A DNA stretch of 64,000 bases from Shewanella psychromarinicola (GCF_003855155.1 NZ_CP034073.1:4154001-4218000); one strand, 5' to 3'; counted from the first letter of the stretch, positions 21,609 through 31,890 are shown. Notes: generated by a model from the sequence alone, not told the origin. Program-made: numbers and translations.

Positions 21609-22538
21609 TTACAATAATGTAGGGTTCAGTACTTCTAAGCAATCTTGCTGATAGTGGCTGAAGTGTATGTTAAAACCTTGTTCGATTGTCATTGCGCACT
21701 GGCTTAAACACAAGTACTTTAAAAACTGCTTATTGGCAATATTACTATTAAAACCAATAATGTCGCAGCTGTTTGGCTGCAATAATCTTACTAGCTCAGC
21801 AAAGATATCAACCTGAGTTGTGGTGAGATCAATGTTGGTTTCAACACTCACATAAGAACTATTTTCTTGTGGTGTAATGTGTATTGTAAAATATTCACAA
21901 CCCCGAATACCGTTGATTGAATAGCCTAGCGGGCTGAATAAATACTGATCAATACTAAAACCATTAAATAATTGTTCCAGTTGCAGCATCAGCCCAATTT
22001 GAACCATTGATTGCTGATCACCCCGTAAATAATCCGCTATCGGACCCGAAATATGATACATCAGCAGTTCATTGGTGGTATCAAACCGACTGGCTTGATA
22101 CTCTTTATCGGTAGTAAAAGTATAGTGATGATGGCTATCTAAATGACCCATTCGGTGGGCCTGCCCCGCAATAAAATGCCTTAACCTAAGCACATCGTCG
22201 CCAAAAGAACTTGCTTGTAAATGGGCATAGTATTCGTTTTTGCGCTGATAACAAACATATGCAATAGCTTGTTCACCTAAACGTTCAATGCAGTAGCATG
22301 CTGATTCTACTAGCGAGCTAGTGCCGCAAGTGAGCATAACGAGTCGATCATCCCAAACAAATAAACTCGATTCACTCAGTAAATAAGCATCGCAATATTC
22401 ATTACTTATGCTAGATAAAATATCTGCATTTGAGGCAGCAACAAGCCCCACCCAAAATGTTCGATCTAATGACCGTAATTTAGGGGCTGATGCATTAACG
22501 ATAATCTCTAACTTTTTCTCTGAACCTTCAAAAAACAT
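21609..22538 (-). CDS. speD: S-adenosylmethionine decarboxylase, eukaryotic-type
   Basis: Pyruvoyl enzyme that makes decarboxylated AdoMet, the aminopropyl donor for spermidine. 309 residues with the eukaryote-type N-terminus FFEGSEKKLE, the self-cleavage site LSESSLFV (cleavage before Ser57 would generate the pyruvoyl group) and the catalytic Cys71 in TCGTSSL. It is unlike the short bacterial SpeD types. No spermidine synthase gene is visible in the window. Lies 73 bases after speA on the same strand and just before the broken speB. Confidence 0.9.
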   Translation of the reverse strand: MFFEGSEKKLEIIVNASAPKLRSLDRTFWVGLVAASNADILSSISNEYCDAYLLSESSLFVWDDRLVMLTCGTSSLVESACYCIERLGEQAIAYVCYQRKNEYYAHLQASSFGDDVLRLRHFIAGQAHRMGHLDSHHHYTFTTDKEYQASRFDTTNELLMYHISGPIADYLRGDQQSMVQIGLMLQLEQLFNGFSIDQYLFSPLGYSINGIRGCEYFTIHITPQENSSYVSVETNIDLTTTQVDIFAELVRLLQPNSCDIIGFNSNIANKQFLKYLCLSQCAMTIEQGFNIHFSHYQQDCLEVLNPTLL

Positions 22539-22611
22539 CTTAGCAACTTAAAAGCCTAGCGACCTGCGGTAACTAGGCTTTTTGAATAACAAGTTAATGT
22601 AGTAAATAAGA

Positions 22612-24522
22612 TTAAAAATCTTCTAGGTAAGTGTAGCCTTTAAGCCCTAACTGTAACTCTTCTAGGATACTGGCGCGCTCTTCTTCAACAATATGTTGAT
22701 TCACAAGCTCTTCATAGGTGCGCATAAAGTCTACCGCATCTAAATTCACATAACGTAGCACATCAGCTACCGTGTCGCCTTGTAAAACAGACTCAATCTG
22801 GCTTGATCCACGCTCATCGATACGCACAACAGCTGAGTTGGTATCACCGAACAAGTTATGCATATCACCCAAGATTTCTTGGTATGCCCCCACCATGAAA
22901 AAACCAATCAGGTATGGGCTGTCTGCGCTCCACGCTGGGACGGGTAAAGTTGTTTCAATTCCCTGACCGTCAACGTATTGATCAACAATACCATCAGAGT
23001 CACAGGTAATATCTAACATTACCGCACGGCGCTCTGGTGCTTTATCTAAACCCGATAAAGGCAACACAGGGAACACTTGATCAATACCCCATGCATCAGG
23101 TAATGACTGGAATAATGAGAAGTTAACGAAAAACTTGTCTGCTAATTTTTCATTCAATTCGTCAATCACGGGACGGTGATAACGATTATTGTTACTTAAT
23201 AATCCCTTCACTTCATGGCAAACACGTAAATTGGCTTGTTCTGCCCAAGCTCGGTCAGCCAAACTTAATTGACCCACAGCAAACAATGAGTGTGCTTCAG
23301 CAATATCACTTTGGCTATCATGATAAATTTCAATAATCGCACGCTGATCATATCGACCGCTGATTTCTAACCAAGATTGCCACATGTTGTGCAATAATTG
23401 CGGCGCCTCTTCACTTGGTTCTTGAATATTTTCTGGTTGATACGCTTCAGTACCAATCACATCAGTAATTAACACCGCATGATGCGCCGTTAAATGGCGA
23501 CCAGATTCAGAAATAATACGCGGCATTGGTTGCTCGTACTCATTACATAAATCGGTTAATACGTTGACGATATTGTTAGCATACTCATTTAAACCATAGT
23601 TCATTGAGTTATTGCTTTGGCTTCGTGTACCATCGTAGTCAACCGCTAACCCGCCGCCCACATCGAAACAATCAATGCTGGCACCGAGTTGGCGCAATTC
23701 ACAGTAAAAACGGCCTGCTTCGCTTACACCTTGGCGAATGTCACGAATATTGGCAATTTGCGAACCTAAATGGAAGTGTAATAACTGGAGAGAATCCAGC
23801 ATATTAGCACTTTTTAATTCAGCAATAACTTTCAACACTTGTGCTGCAGACAAACCAAATTTGGACTTTTCGCCACCGCTGGCTTGCCATTTGCCTTTAC
23901 CTTGAAAAGCCAAACGCACACGTAAACCTAAACGTGGAGTGATCCCTAGCTTTTCAGCTTCAGCCAATACCATTTTAAGTTCCGACATTTTTTCAAGCAC
24001 GATATAGACTTTATGGCCTAGCTTTTCGCCGATTAATGCTAAGCGAATATATTCTTTATCTTTGTAACCGTTACATACAATAACTGAACTGGCTTTTTGC
24101 GCCATCGCAAGAACTGCCATTAACTCTGGCTTACTGCCGGCTTCAAGTCCCAACTGTGGAACTTCTTTCGATTTTTGGCTGGCTAGAATTTCTTCAACCA
24201 CCGTTTTTTGTTGGTTTACTTTAATCGGATAAACTAACAAATAATCATTTTGATAATCGTATTTCTTAATTGCATCATTAAATGCTTCGCATAGACTTTC
24301 CACTCTATGGTGTAAAATCTGCGGGAAACGGACTAGTACCGGTAACGAAACGCCTGCTTCAACCATACTATTGGCTAATTCATTTAAGCCAACTTTATGA
24401 TCCGGATTTTGTGGGTTAGGTGACACTGTCACTTCACCATCTTCACTAATACCATAAAAACCTTGGCTCCAGTGAATCACGTTATAACCAGAGCGAGCAT
24501 CTTCGATAGACCAATCAGACAT
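22612..24522 (-). CDS. speA: Biosynthetic arginine decarboxylase
   Basis: PLP-dependent alanine-racemase-fold decarboxylase giving agmatine from arginine. 636 residues. PLP lysine in YPIKVNQ, the [15 protein letters not shown] and [17 protein letters not shown] barrel motifs, [18 protein letters not shown], the substrate-site DITCDSDG, and a C-terminal GYTYLEDF like E. coli SpeA. The start at 24522 (MSDWSIED) follows ACGGAAA; the frame is open 14 codons further. With speB broken, the fate of agmatine must depend on another enzyme. Confidence 0.96.
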   Translation of the reverse strand: MSDWSIEDARSGYNVIHWSQGFYGISEDGEVTVSPNPQNPDHKVGLNELANSMVEAGVSLPVLVRFPQILHHRVESLCEAFNDAIKKYDYQNDYLLVYPIKVNQQKTVVEEILASQKSKEVPQLGLEAGSKPELMAVLAMAQKASSVIVCNGYKDKEYIRLALIGEKLGHKVYIVLEKMSELKMVLAEAEKLGITPRLGLRVRLAFQGKGKWQASGGEKSKFGLSAAQVLKVIAELKSANMLDSLQLLHFHLGSQIANIRDIRQGVSEAGRFYCELRQLGASIDCFDVGGGLAVDYDGTRSQSNNSMNYGLNEYANNIVNVLTDLCNEYEQPMPRIISESGRHLTAHHAVLITDVIGTEAYQPENIQEPSEEAPQLLHNMWQSWLEISGRYDQRAIIEIYHDSQSDIAEAHSLFAVGQLSLADRAWAEQANLRVCHEVKGLLSNNNRYHRPVIDELNEKLADKFFVNFSLFQSLPDAWGIDQVFPVLPLSGLDKAPERRAVMLDITCDSDGIVDQYVDGQGIETTLPVPAWSADSPYLIGFFMVGAYQEILGDMHNLFGDTNSAVVRIDERGSSQIESVLQGDTVADVLRYVNLDAVDFMRTYEELVNQHIVEEERASILEELQLGLKGYTYLEDF

Positions 24523-25106
24523 AATTATTTTCCGTATTTGTATCAACGTTAGCAGCGCCCCCATCGGTAGCCACTGCTTGTTAAATAATCCAGATAACGC
24601 CGTAACGTTAACTCAGAAATTAACAGGTTTACCAGCACTTTCATCATGGCTGTATAACCTGTGACAGACGAAATAAGCACACAGCTAACGAGTTTTAGAC
24701 TGCGCCGTATTGTTATCGTCTTTAGCACCTTTTACTGTCGAACATCTTACGCAGATATTTGCAAAGCATGCAAATATTGGTTGCTGAGCATGGGCTGAAG
24801 ACTGTAACAAGTATTTTACTCATTAAGGGGTTCATTAGTTCACTTTTCAGCTCATACTTAACACATTTTCGACCTTTTTAAAAACGGCGCAATTAAAACC
24901 TGCAATCATGTGTAATGCAAGTTAATTACCGATTAATTTTGATAATAATTTGCCAACAATTCCCATGGTAAACATCGACAAAGACAGTGATAACAGCAAA
25001 TGATTTTAGATAGCGATTAATTCACACAACGTGAGCGAATTTTACGTGTATAATTAAGTGTTTTTATTAAGATCATCTTTTCATTTTTATTAAAGTAGAG
25101 TCATTC
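24523..25106. other. Divergent gap between speA and cvfB
   Basis: About 580 bases that must hold the promoters of both divergent units. A TATAAT at 25049-25054 is a candidate -10 for cvfB without a convincing -35. No ORF or RNA gene is seen. Confidence 0.4.
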
Positions 25107-25940
25107 ATGATACAGATCGGTAAACGTTATTCATTAGAAGTCGTTAAACAAGTTAATTTTGGGGTTTATCTAAATGCTCAAGAGCTTGGACAAGTCTTGC
25201 TTCCTAATAAATTTGTCCCTACCGGTTGTAATGTCGGGGATATGGTCGATGTGTTTCTTTACCTAGATTCTGAAGACATTGTGATTGCCACCACCCAAAA
25301 ATCTCTGGCCCAAGTAGGTGAATATGCTTATTTAAAAGTGATTGCCACTGGGCCTTTCGGTGCATTTTTAGATTGGGGTTTAGACAAAGATTTATTATTA
25401 CCCTTTGGTGAGCAACACAAACCGGCAGAAGAAGGCCACTCATACTTAGTCTATGTCCATGCCAACCATGCCGATGAACGCATTATGGCATCCTCTAAAC
25501 TGGATAAGTTTGTCGACAAAACTGAAGCACACTACACCCAAGGCGAACAAGTTAACTTGATCATCGGCGGCACGACAGATTTAGGTTATAAAGCCATTAT
25601 CAATCACCTGCATTGGGGCGTTATTTACCAAAATGAAGTGTTTCAAAAACTTCGCTTTGGACAAAAGGTCACTGGTTTTATTAAAACCATCCGCAGTGAT
25701 GGCAAAATTGATCTTGTACTGCAAAAAGGTGATAAAGACGAGCTGGATAAAAATGCCCGTTTGATCATCAATAAACTGCGCAGCGCGAACGGTTTTTTAC
25801 CCTTACATGACAAAACAGATGCTGATGTCATTTATGACAAACTCGGCATGAGTAAAAAAGCCTTTAAAAAATCCATTGGCGGCTTATTTAAAGCCGGTGA
25901 GATCACCATCGAAACTGACGGTATTCGGTTAACTGTGTGA
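25107..25940 (+). CDS. cvfB: S1-like RNA-binding protein of the CvfB/YitL family
   Basis: 277 residues composed of consecutive S1-like beta barrels (about 5-60, 70-130, 145-210, each with a GxFGxFL/GVIY-type strand such as VNFGVYLNAQELGQVLLP) and a C-terminal winged helix (about 225-277, MSKKAFKKSIGGLFKAGEI). Known family members bind RNA and affect virulence factor expression in Staphylococcus; the role in proteobacteria is unclear. Stands alone on the plus strand before yceH. Confidence 0.85.
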   Translation: MIQIGKRYSLEVVKQVNFGVYLNAQELGQVLLPNKFVPTGCNVGDMVDVFLYLDSEDIVIATTQKSLAQVGEYAYLKVIATGPFGAFLDWGLDKDLLLPFGEQHKPAEEGHSYLVYVHANHADERIMASSKLDKFVDKTEAHYTQGEQVNLIIGGTTDLGYKAIINHLHWGVIYQNEVFQKLRFGQKVTGFIKTIRSDGKIDLVLQKGDKDELDKNARLIINKLRSANGFLPLHDKTDADVIYDKLGMSKKAFKKSIGGLFKAGEITIETDGIRLTV

Positions 25941-26045
25941 ACAATATTCGATTAACTTGAGTAAACTAGTCCAATCCTTTGAGAAAAAGCATGCCTCTGT
26001 TATAAAAGTAATAGAATCATGCTTTTCATTAAAAGGATACTGTGT

Positions 26046-26699
26046 ATGGAATTAACCCAACTAGAAGCTAGAGTTATCGGATGCTTGCTCGAAAAAGAAC
26101 TCACGACTCCTGATCAATATCCTCTGTCATTAAATTCACTCGCCTTAGCATGTAATCAAAAAAGCAGTCGCGAACCGGTTATGTCACTGAGCGAATCTCA
26201 AGTACAAACGATAATAGATGAACTTACCCAAAAACGCTTAATCAGCGAGCAATCGGGTTTTGGCAGCCGAGTCGTAAAATATAAGCATCGCTTTTGTAAT
26301 ACCGAATTCAGTGAATTACAGTTAACCAGTGCTGAAGTCGCATTAATCTGTGTGTTATTACTTCGTGGCCCACAAACACCAGGGGAACTAAAAACCCGTA
26401 CCAACCGACTCCACGAATTTACTGATATGTCGCAAGTTGAGACCGCATTGCTGGCGTTAAGCCAACGGGAAAAACCGTCAGTAGTGCAACTCGCTCGAGA
26501 AGCTAATAAACGTGATTGCCGCTTCCTTGAGTGCTTTAGTGGCAACGTCGACGACTATCAAGTGAATAGTAGTCACGCCATTGAGGTTTCTACTCACACT
26601 CAGCACTCTTTACAACCAAACGATCGGGTCACAGAGCTTGAGCAAAGAGTTGATTTACTCGAGCAAAAAATCGCGCAATTAGAGACGCTATTAAACTAA
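26046..26699 (+). CDS. yceH: YceH-family winged-helix protein (DUF480)
   Basis: 217 residues. Two winged-helix units: [21 protein letters not shown], with the diagnostic [20 protein letters not shown], then [25 protein letters not shown] heptad-like C-terminal helix ([19 protein letters not shown]) predicts a coiled coil. The start at 26046 has AAGGA eight bases upstream and replaces an earlier in-frame ATG at 26019. Function unknown. It precedes an ABC transporter pair by a short gap. Confidence 0.88.
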   Translation: MELTQLEARVIGCLLEKELTTPDQYPLSLNSLALACNQKSSREPVMSLSESQVQTIIDELTQKRLISEQSGFGSRVVKYKHRFCNTEFSELQLTSAEVALICVLLLRGPQTPGELKTRTNRLHEFTDMSQVETALLALSQREKPSVVQLAREANKRDCRFLECFSGNVDDYQVNSSHAIEVSTHTQHSLQPNDRVTELEQRVDLLEQKIAQLETLLN

Positions 26700-26738
26700 T
26701 TTATGCTTTCCATTAACGGGTTAAGCAAGGGAATAGAT

Positions 26739-27572
26739 ATGGACCGTACCACCTCTCCGTCGACACTTACTCATATTGGGTTATTAGCCAAATATGAACT
26801 CACCAAACGTTTTAGTAATAAAAGCGGCATGATTTCATTAATTGCCTTTATGTTAATTTGGGCCATTTTATTGCTTTATCCTATTAAGAGTGCGTCTGAA
26901 TTTATCATGCTGCCCAGCTTTAAAAACGTTACCGAAGCACTGTTTGGGCCTGGGAGTTTACGTCATCTCTTCGAATGGCCTGTGGCAGAATTTGCCGTGT
27001 TCTGGTTGGCGGCACTCTATCTGTTTCCAATGTTTAGTATTTTTATAGCAGCTGATCAATTTAGTTCAGATAAACAACGTGGTAGCTTGCGATTTCTAAC
27101 ATTAAGAGTCAGTCGTACTAGTTTGTTTTTTGGTCGTTTCTTAGGTCAAATGCTTATTCAGTTTATGTTGATCATCTTAACGCTATTAGCGACCATAGCA
27201 CTGGCATCATCTCGTGATATATCATTATTATTGCCATCAATAACAACCAGTCTTTTAGTGATGGTTAACCTAGTGATTATATTACTGCCTTATACTGCTG
27301 CCATGGCGGTGCTATCATTACAAGCAAACTCAGCCAGGCAAGCAAGTATTTTTGCGATCATCTTATGGGCTGTTGTATCGATTGTTATCGCCATAGTGAA
27401 TATGAATTTTCCACAACTCAGCTGGTTAAATTGGTGTCTTCCTGGCTCGCAAATTGCGAGTTTGATCAACACCCAAGGATTAAGTTCATTGGCACTTGCT
27501 CCCATTCCTTTACTGCAAACTGCAGTTATTTTATTTGTCGGTAAAGTCTTGATGAGTCGGAGCGCACTATGA
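26739..27572 (+). CDS. ABC-2 type transporter permease
   Basis: 277 residues with about six hydrophobic segments (first near 30-50, last at the C-terminus) and a SDKQRGSLRFLTLRVSRT-type cytoplasmic loop typical of ABC-2 permeases that work with a separate ATPase. The start at 26739 follows AAGGGA; the ATG at 26703 lacks a ribosome site. Its end overlaps the ATPase start by four bases (ATGA), so they are coupled. Substrate unknown. Confidence 0.82.
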   Translation: MDRTTSPSTLTHIGLLAKYELTKRFSNKSGMISLIAFMLIWAILLLYPIKSASEFIMLPSFKNVTEALFGPGSLRHLFEWPVAEFAVFWLAALYLFPMFSIFIAADQFSSDKQRGSLRFLTLRVSRTSLFFGRFLGQMLIQFMLIILTLLATIALASSRDISLLLPSITTSLLVMVNLVIILLPYTAAMAVLSLQANSARQASIFAIILWAVVSIVIAIVNMNFPQLSWLNWCLPGSQIASLINTQGLSSLALAPIPLLQTAVILFVGKVLMSRSAL

Positions 27573-28468
27573 GTATTATTCAATGTGACAACCTTTCTAA
27601 ACAATATGCCAATAAACTTGCACTCGATAACGTATCGTTAACCTTGACTGAAGGTGCTCCTATCGCATTAGTGGGTCCCAATGGTGCCGGTAAAACCACC
27701 CTATTCAGTTTATTGTGCGGTTATATTCAACCCACCACAGGTAGTATTAGGATTTTTGGTCATAAGCCTGGTAGCAAAGCGCTACAGGGGCTGTTATCGG
27801 CATTACCACAAGATGCCGCATTAGACCCTAATTTTACGATTGTGTCGCAACTGCAGTTTTTCGCTCAATTGCAAGGCATGACAGTCGCGGCTGCCAAGCA
27901 AGAAGCGTTAAGAGTGCTTACTCTTGTGGATTTAACCGATTCCGCTGATGCCAAACCTAAAAGCTTAAGCCACGGCATGGGTAAACGGGTATCAATTGCT
28001 CAAGCACTGATGGGTTCACCCAAAATTGTATTACTCGATGAGCCGACAGCCGGACTTGATCCTGCCAATGCGAAAAAAATTCGGCAGATTGTTAAAGACT
28101 TATCCGGTAAGACGACTTTTGTGATCAGTTCACATAATCTTGATGAGCTTGAAAAACTATGCGACCAAGTTGTCTATCTTGAACATGGAAAACTGCAACA
28201 ATCCGTCTCTATAAACGCCAGTCAAGCCACAGACTTCCTCACACTTACCATGAAACAGTGCGACATGGACAGTCTACATCAGCAGTTATTAGGCCTTAAC
28301 GACATTATTGAAGTAAGACGAATTAGTGATGAGCAGTATGTAATCGAGTATCAAAAACAATCAAGCTTTACCCTTGAAATGCAGTTATTTGAGCTATTTA
28401 CCACCCATCAGTGGCAATATAAGGCATTGCTTAAAGGCAGAACCCTAGAGGAAACTTTGTTTTCTTAA
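27569..28468 (+). CDS. ABC transporter ATP-binding protein
   Basis: 299 residues. Walker A GPNGAGKTT, Q-loop within LPQDAALDPNFT, signature LSHGMGKRVSIAQAL, Walker B IVLLDEPTAGLDP and switch His in SSHNLDEL. The residues after about 215 form a C-terminal extension typical of drug or lipid exporter ATPases of the CcmA/NatA type. Works with the permease just upstream. Confidence 0.92.
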   Translation: MSIIQCDNLSKQYANKLALDNVSLTLTEGAPIALVGPNGAGKTTLFSLLCGYIQPTTGSIRIFGHKPGSKALQGLLSALPQDAALDPNFTIVSQLQFFAQLQGMTVAAAKQEALRVLTLVDLTDSADAKPKSLSHGMGKRVSIAQALMGSPKIVLLDEPTAGLDPANAKKIRQIVKDLSGKTTFVISSHNLDELEKLCDQVVYLEHGKLQQSVSINASQATDFLTLTMKQCDMDSLHQQLLGLNDIIEVRRISDEQYVIEYQKQSSFTLEMQLFELFTTHQWQYKALLKGRTLEETLFS

Positions 28469-29595
28469 GCCATCGTCATGGGTAAAACAACGCTTAAATA
28501 CTGATGAGAAATGGATTAGCATTACCAAAAAGAGACTGAATAACCTGATGGCCCTAGTCAATGCCATTGCTTATTAATCTGTGATGACTCACCTAATTAA
28601 TAAGCGATGGTATCCTTGTGCACATCAGTAATGCATCTGGTCAGCATAATGCAAAACGATTTACACTCCCATCACTGAACACTGTAAATTCATTAACAAT
28701 ATTACCGCTAAGCCACTGCACAGCAAGTTCTGTCACCGTTAAATCCCCAGAACTGTATTTACTCTAAAACGAAAAAAGTTCTCAAACAAATTATCTAAAC
28801 AGCTACCCCCCTCACGGCAAGTGTTCTAAAACAATCAGTACTCTAACAACAAGTGCATTAAACTGAAAAGCCTCTTCACTCGCCCCCAATGAATATCATT
28901 AATGCAAATAACCTCAACGTGAGCAAGAAGTAACACTGCTCGATATAAGTCAAAATAGTTTCAACGATTTGATCTCAAACTTGCCCACTTTTTTTCGAGC
29001 AGAGCATTGCCCCCCCCCTCAATAGCCTATCCATTACAAGCCAATTACTACAGACGTCAAAGCCATTAGCAGGACAAGCTTTTTGACCACCGTTGACATA
29101 TCCCACGCTAAGGTTAACTAGCTAACGGCCCCTTGCCGTCATGGCGCACGAACAATCGCCAATTCCCTTGGGTAGTTATGTTTATATCGCCAACACTCCC
29201 TAGGACAATCAAATAACGAGTGATGTTATTGAGTCGATGCTAATTGGAGGGAGCAATCGTGTTCAGTAATCTTGTTGTTCTACGGGAGTTCAAAGCGCTA
29301 CAACGAAGGATAAGGCTTAAATGCCAATGTAGAGAGAAGGTAATAGGTTTCAGATTTACATCATGGCGCTGGCAAAAAAACCTCTTTAGACGCTAAATAT
29401 ATGCTAGTGAACCGATTAATCAAAAGTGTTATAAAAGCTTAGGGTCCATATATGGCATGGCTATTTTATGGAATAGTTATTTTGGCTACCTTGAACTAAC
29501 AAGCGTAAGCGACGTAATATTTAATGTAATTGCTACGCTATTCATAAGGATATAAATGAGATTAATAACTTAGACAATGAGGTGAAACTGATGAT
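28469..29595. other. Long gap without a recognisable gene
   Basis: About 1.1 kb with stop codons in all frames and no ORF I can support. It contains a C9 homopolymer (29010-29018). No RNA gene or repeat copy was recognised. It ends at the minisatellite beside the cold-shock gene. Confidence 0.45.
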
Positions 29596-29600
29596 TATAT

Positions 29601-29682
29601 GATTTAGATGATTTAGATGATTTAGATGATTTAGATGATTTAGATGATTTAGATGATTTAGATGATTAGATGATTAGATGAT
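29601..29682 (+). repeat. 9-bp minisatellite (GATTTAGAT)n
   Basis: Seven perfect tandem copies of GATTTAGAT (29601-29663), then two 8-bp copies GATTAGAT (29664-29679) and a partial one. The plus-strand frame that would read Asp-Leu-Asp repeats has a TGA just upstream and no start, so it is not coding. It lies about 20-30 bases beyond the terminator of the cold-shock gene. Such arrays change length by replication slippage. Confidence 0.92.
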
Positions 29683-29703
29683 GGCAACACACATAAAAAA
29701 TGC

Positions 29704-29742
29704 AAAAAAAAACTGCAACAATAAATTGTTACAGTTTTAAAG
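29704..29742 (-). terminator. Terminator of the cold-shock gene
   Basis: On the minus strand AACTGTAACAA / TTGTTGCAGTT forms an 11-bp stem with one mismatch and a four-to-six-base loop, followed by TTTTTTTTGCA. Confidence 0.85.
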
Positions 29743-29768
29743 TCCTAACATTTAGCTAAAGCTAAATA

Positions 29769-29978
29769 TTAACCAACTACTGAAACGTTCTCAGCTTGAG
29801 GACCTTTCTGACCTTGAGTCACAGTGAAAGAAACTTTCTGACCTTCGTCAAGAGTTTTGAAACCGTCTGAATTGATAGCACGGAAGTGAACAAAAACGTC
29901 TGGACCAGACTCTTGCTCAATAAATCCGAAACCTTTATCAGAGTTAAACCACTTAACAACACCAGTAACTTGAGACAT
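29769..29978 (-). CDS. Cold-shock protein (CspA family)
   Basis: 69-residue single cold-shock domain, an OB-fold RNA chaperone. RNP1 is KGFGFIEQ and RNP2 is VFVHFRAI; the opening [14 protein letters not shown] is diagnostic. The gene has its own promoter and a predicted 5' leader of about 128 bases, as usual for cold-induced csp genes, and a strong terminator. Which Csp paralogue it is cannot be decided. Confidence 0.95.
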   Translation of the reverse strand: MSQVTGVVKWFNSDKGFGFIEQESGPDVFVHFRAINSDGFKTLDEGQKVSFTVTQGQKGPQAENVSVVG

Positions 29979-30112
29979 AATATATAAATCCTGTAGAAAA
30001 AAATAGTTAAAGCCTTAACGGCAGTAAAGCTGGAAAATGCCGGTATTACTTATGTTTACAGGACGAAACTGGTCGTATTGATAAATATAAGCCCAACCTT
30101 CAAGCTGAGTAG

Positions 30113-30140
30113 ACTATAAACCATTCTCGAGATAAGTCAA
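30113..30140 (-). promoter_or_regulatory. Promoter of the cold-shock gene
   Basis: On the minus strand TTGACT (30135-30140) and TATAGT (30113-30118) are separated by 16 bases, a good sigma-70 match. Transcription from about 30106 would give a 5' leader of about 128 bases, the long leader expected of cspA-like genes. Confidence 0.62.
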
Positions 30141-30214
30141 CAAACATCAATCAAAAGATAGTATTTAATTGGTGATATGACAAAATGGTTTATCTTTGAG
30201 CATCAGATAGTTAT

Positions 30215-31057
30215 TTATATCAATGATCTGATTGTTTCTTGTTCCCGTTGATGAATTTCGATTTTAAAGTCTATCTCACACTCAAGCCCTTGCTCTATTA
30301 TTTGAGACTTCTGTGAATCACTCAACTTCCAGGCGTAAGGTGTCATATTAAGAAAATGATCAATATCGTCTGCACGGGTTAGCGACAATGAGTAGCTCAA
30401 CGCTTCGTGAGCTAAGTATGTAAAACCATCCAATACCAAGGGGCCTTGTGGGTGCAGCTTGGGCTCACTATAAATTTTCTGCTTTAAAGCATAATGATGT
30501 GTAGGACCAGGTGAAACCGTAATTAATATTCCACCCGGTTTTATCACTCGCTGTAACTCTTCAATCTTAGAGGGCGCATAAATACGGATCGCTAAATCAA
30601 AACTGTTATCTGCCAAAGGCATTTCAAACGCACTCGCCACACAAAAATGCAGATCCGAATAGCGTTTGGCTGCATAACGAATCGCAGATTTAGAAATATC
30701 TACCCCGAAAAGCTCACAATGGGATTGAGTGACAGATTGCAGCGCTTCAAACAATCGATGACTGTAATACCCTTCACCACAGCCTATATCGAGTATCTTA
30801 TTAGCATCTGGAGCATATTCAAGCGCCAACTGGTTAACCTTGTCGCTTAAGGGCTGATAAAAGCCTTGATTAAGAAACTCTCTTCTAGCGAACATCATTT
30901 CTTTGTTATCACCAGGGTCTTTGGTTTTCTTTTTTTGTACAGGCAGTAAATTAACGTAACCTTCTTTGGCACAATCAAATTGATGACGTTGTTCACATTG
31001 CCAAGCATTTTGTTGTTTCACTAACGGGGCGCTGCAAATAGGGCAAATATAAGACAT
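30215..31057 (-). CDS. rlmA: 23S rRNA (guanine-N1)-methyltransferase
   Basis: 280 residues. An N-terminal zinc finger (C5, C8, C21 and H25 in YICPICSAPL...WQCEQRHQF) is followed by CAKEGYVNLLP, the RlmA signature. The SAM-dependent methyltransferase domain has motif I ILDIGCGEGYY. RlmA methylates G745 (RlmA-I) in helix 35 of 23S rRNA; in Gram-positive relatives the target is G748. A gammaproteobacterial host implies the first. Confidence 0.93.
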   Translation of the reverse strand: MSYICPICSAPLVKQQNAWQCEQRHQFDCAKEGYVNLLPVQKKKTKDPGDNKEMMFARREFLNQGFYQPLSDKVNQLALEYAPDANKILDIGCGEGYYSHRLFEALQSVTQSHCELFGVDISKSAIRYAAKRYSDLHFCVASAFEMPLADNSFDLAIRIYAPSKIEELQRVIKPGGILITVSPGPTHHYALKQKIYSEPKLHPQGPLVLDGFTYLAHEALSYSLSLTRADDIDHFLNMTPYAWKLSDSQKSQIIEQGLECEIDFKIEIHQREQETIRSLI

Positions 31058-31083
31058 GGGTGGACTCTAGAGTTACTGAAAAA

Positions 31084-31890
31084 TTAAAGATCGTCATCAC
31101 ACAGTTTAGTGACCATTTCCGACACATCTTTAGGGGCTAATAGTTCAAAACAATCTAATTTACGTTGTAATTGCTCATTATTATAAAGTTGTTCATTGGA
31201 TGAACGCCCCAAATTAGGACGCTCTAATGACTGATGATAGGTTCGCAACAACCATTGGTGCTTATTTTGCAATAAATGATCAAGTTTTAATAGTTCAGTT
31301 GAGACACCAGGGTGGATTTTGCCCGACTCACCACTGAGGTAATCACGTAATTCTCGTCGGACTTGCTCTAATTCACTAATATGAACGGCCAGCATGTTAG
31401 AGGGCTCATTATAATCAAACTTACGCCCTAATATCGCTTTAGCCATAACGAGTGCTTGAGGTTCACTCAAAATCCGTAAGTCATTTTCTAAAGTCACCAG
31501 TTCAAAACGAGCTTCGGCTGATAACCTAAAATACATATCCTCATCAACGTTAATATTAATCGTCACTCCTCTTCTAAGTTGCTCGATACACACGCGAGGA
31601 GCCACTCCCATTGAAGGATATAATTTAATCCCCTGCCCCACGGATCGTCGTTGAGCTGGCGTTTGGATTAATGGCTGCGTATGCTCAAAAGCAAAAGTCA
31701 AAAACGGTTGGATACGTATAATTAGTGTCGCTTGGGTATGATTAACTTGGCTCACCACAAACTCAACCAAAGGATTACTCATCGTTGATAACACTAATAA
31801 ATCACTCACACTTTCAGATAAGCGCAGTGTCAACGCAGTAGGTTGATTAATTTCGCAAACACTTGGTTGAGTAAAGAGATGGTGATCCAT
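31084..31890 (-). CDS. Uncharacterised cytoplasmic protein
   Basis: I do not recognise this 268-residue protein. It has no signal peptide or membrane segment. The N-terminal half (about 1-120) is beta-rich (VEFVVSQVNHTQATLIIRI) and the C-terminal half is helical and charged (HISELEQVRRELRDYLSG). It resembles a two-part domain protein, and PilZ was considered but the RxxxR and DxSxxG signature is absent. Start at 31890 with AAGGAA upstream; the frame is open 16 codons further. It lies 26 bases from rlmA on the same strand and divergent from sbcB. Confidence 0.7.
   Translation of the reverse strand: MDHHLFTQPSVCEINQPTALTLRLSESVSDLLVLSTMSNPLVEFVVSQVNHTQATLIIRIQPFLTFAFEHTQPLIQTPAQRRSVGQGIKLYPSMGVAPRVCIEQLRRGVTININVDEDMYFRLSAEARFELVTLENDLRILSEPQALVMAKAILGRKFDYNEPSNMLAVHISELEQVRRELRDYLSGESGKIHPGVSTELLKLDHLLQNKHQWLLRTYHQSLERPNLGRSSNEQLYNNEQLQRKLDCFELLAPKDVSEMVTKLCDDDL

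Noticed and set aside
29601..29682. Short tandem repeats considered as a CRISPR array
   Set aside because: Units are 9 bp, head to tail without spacers, and no cas gene is nearby; it is a minisatellite.
31084..31890. PilZ (cyclic di-GMP receptor) domain in the unknown protein
   Set aside because: The RxxxR and DxSxxG signature is absent.
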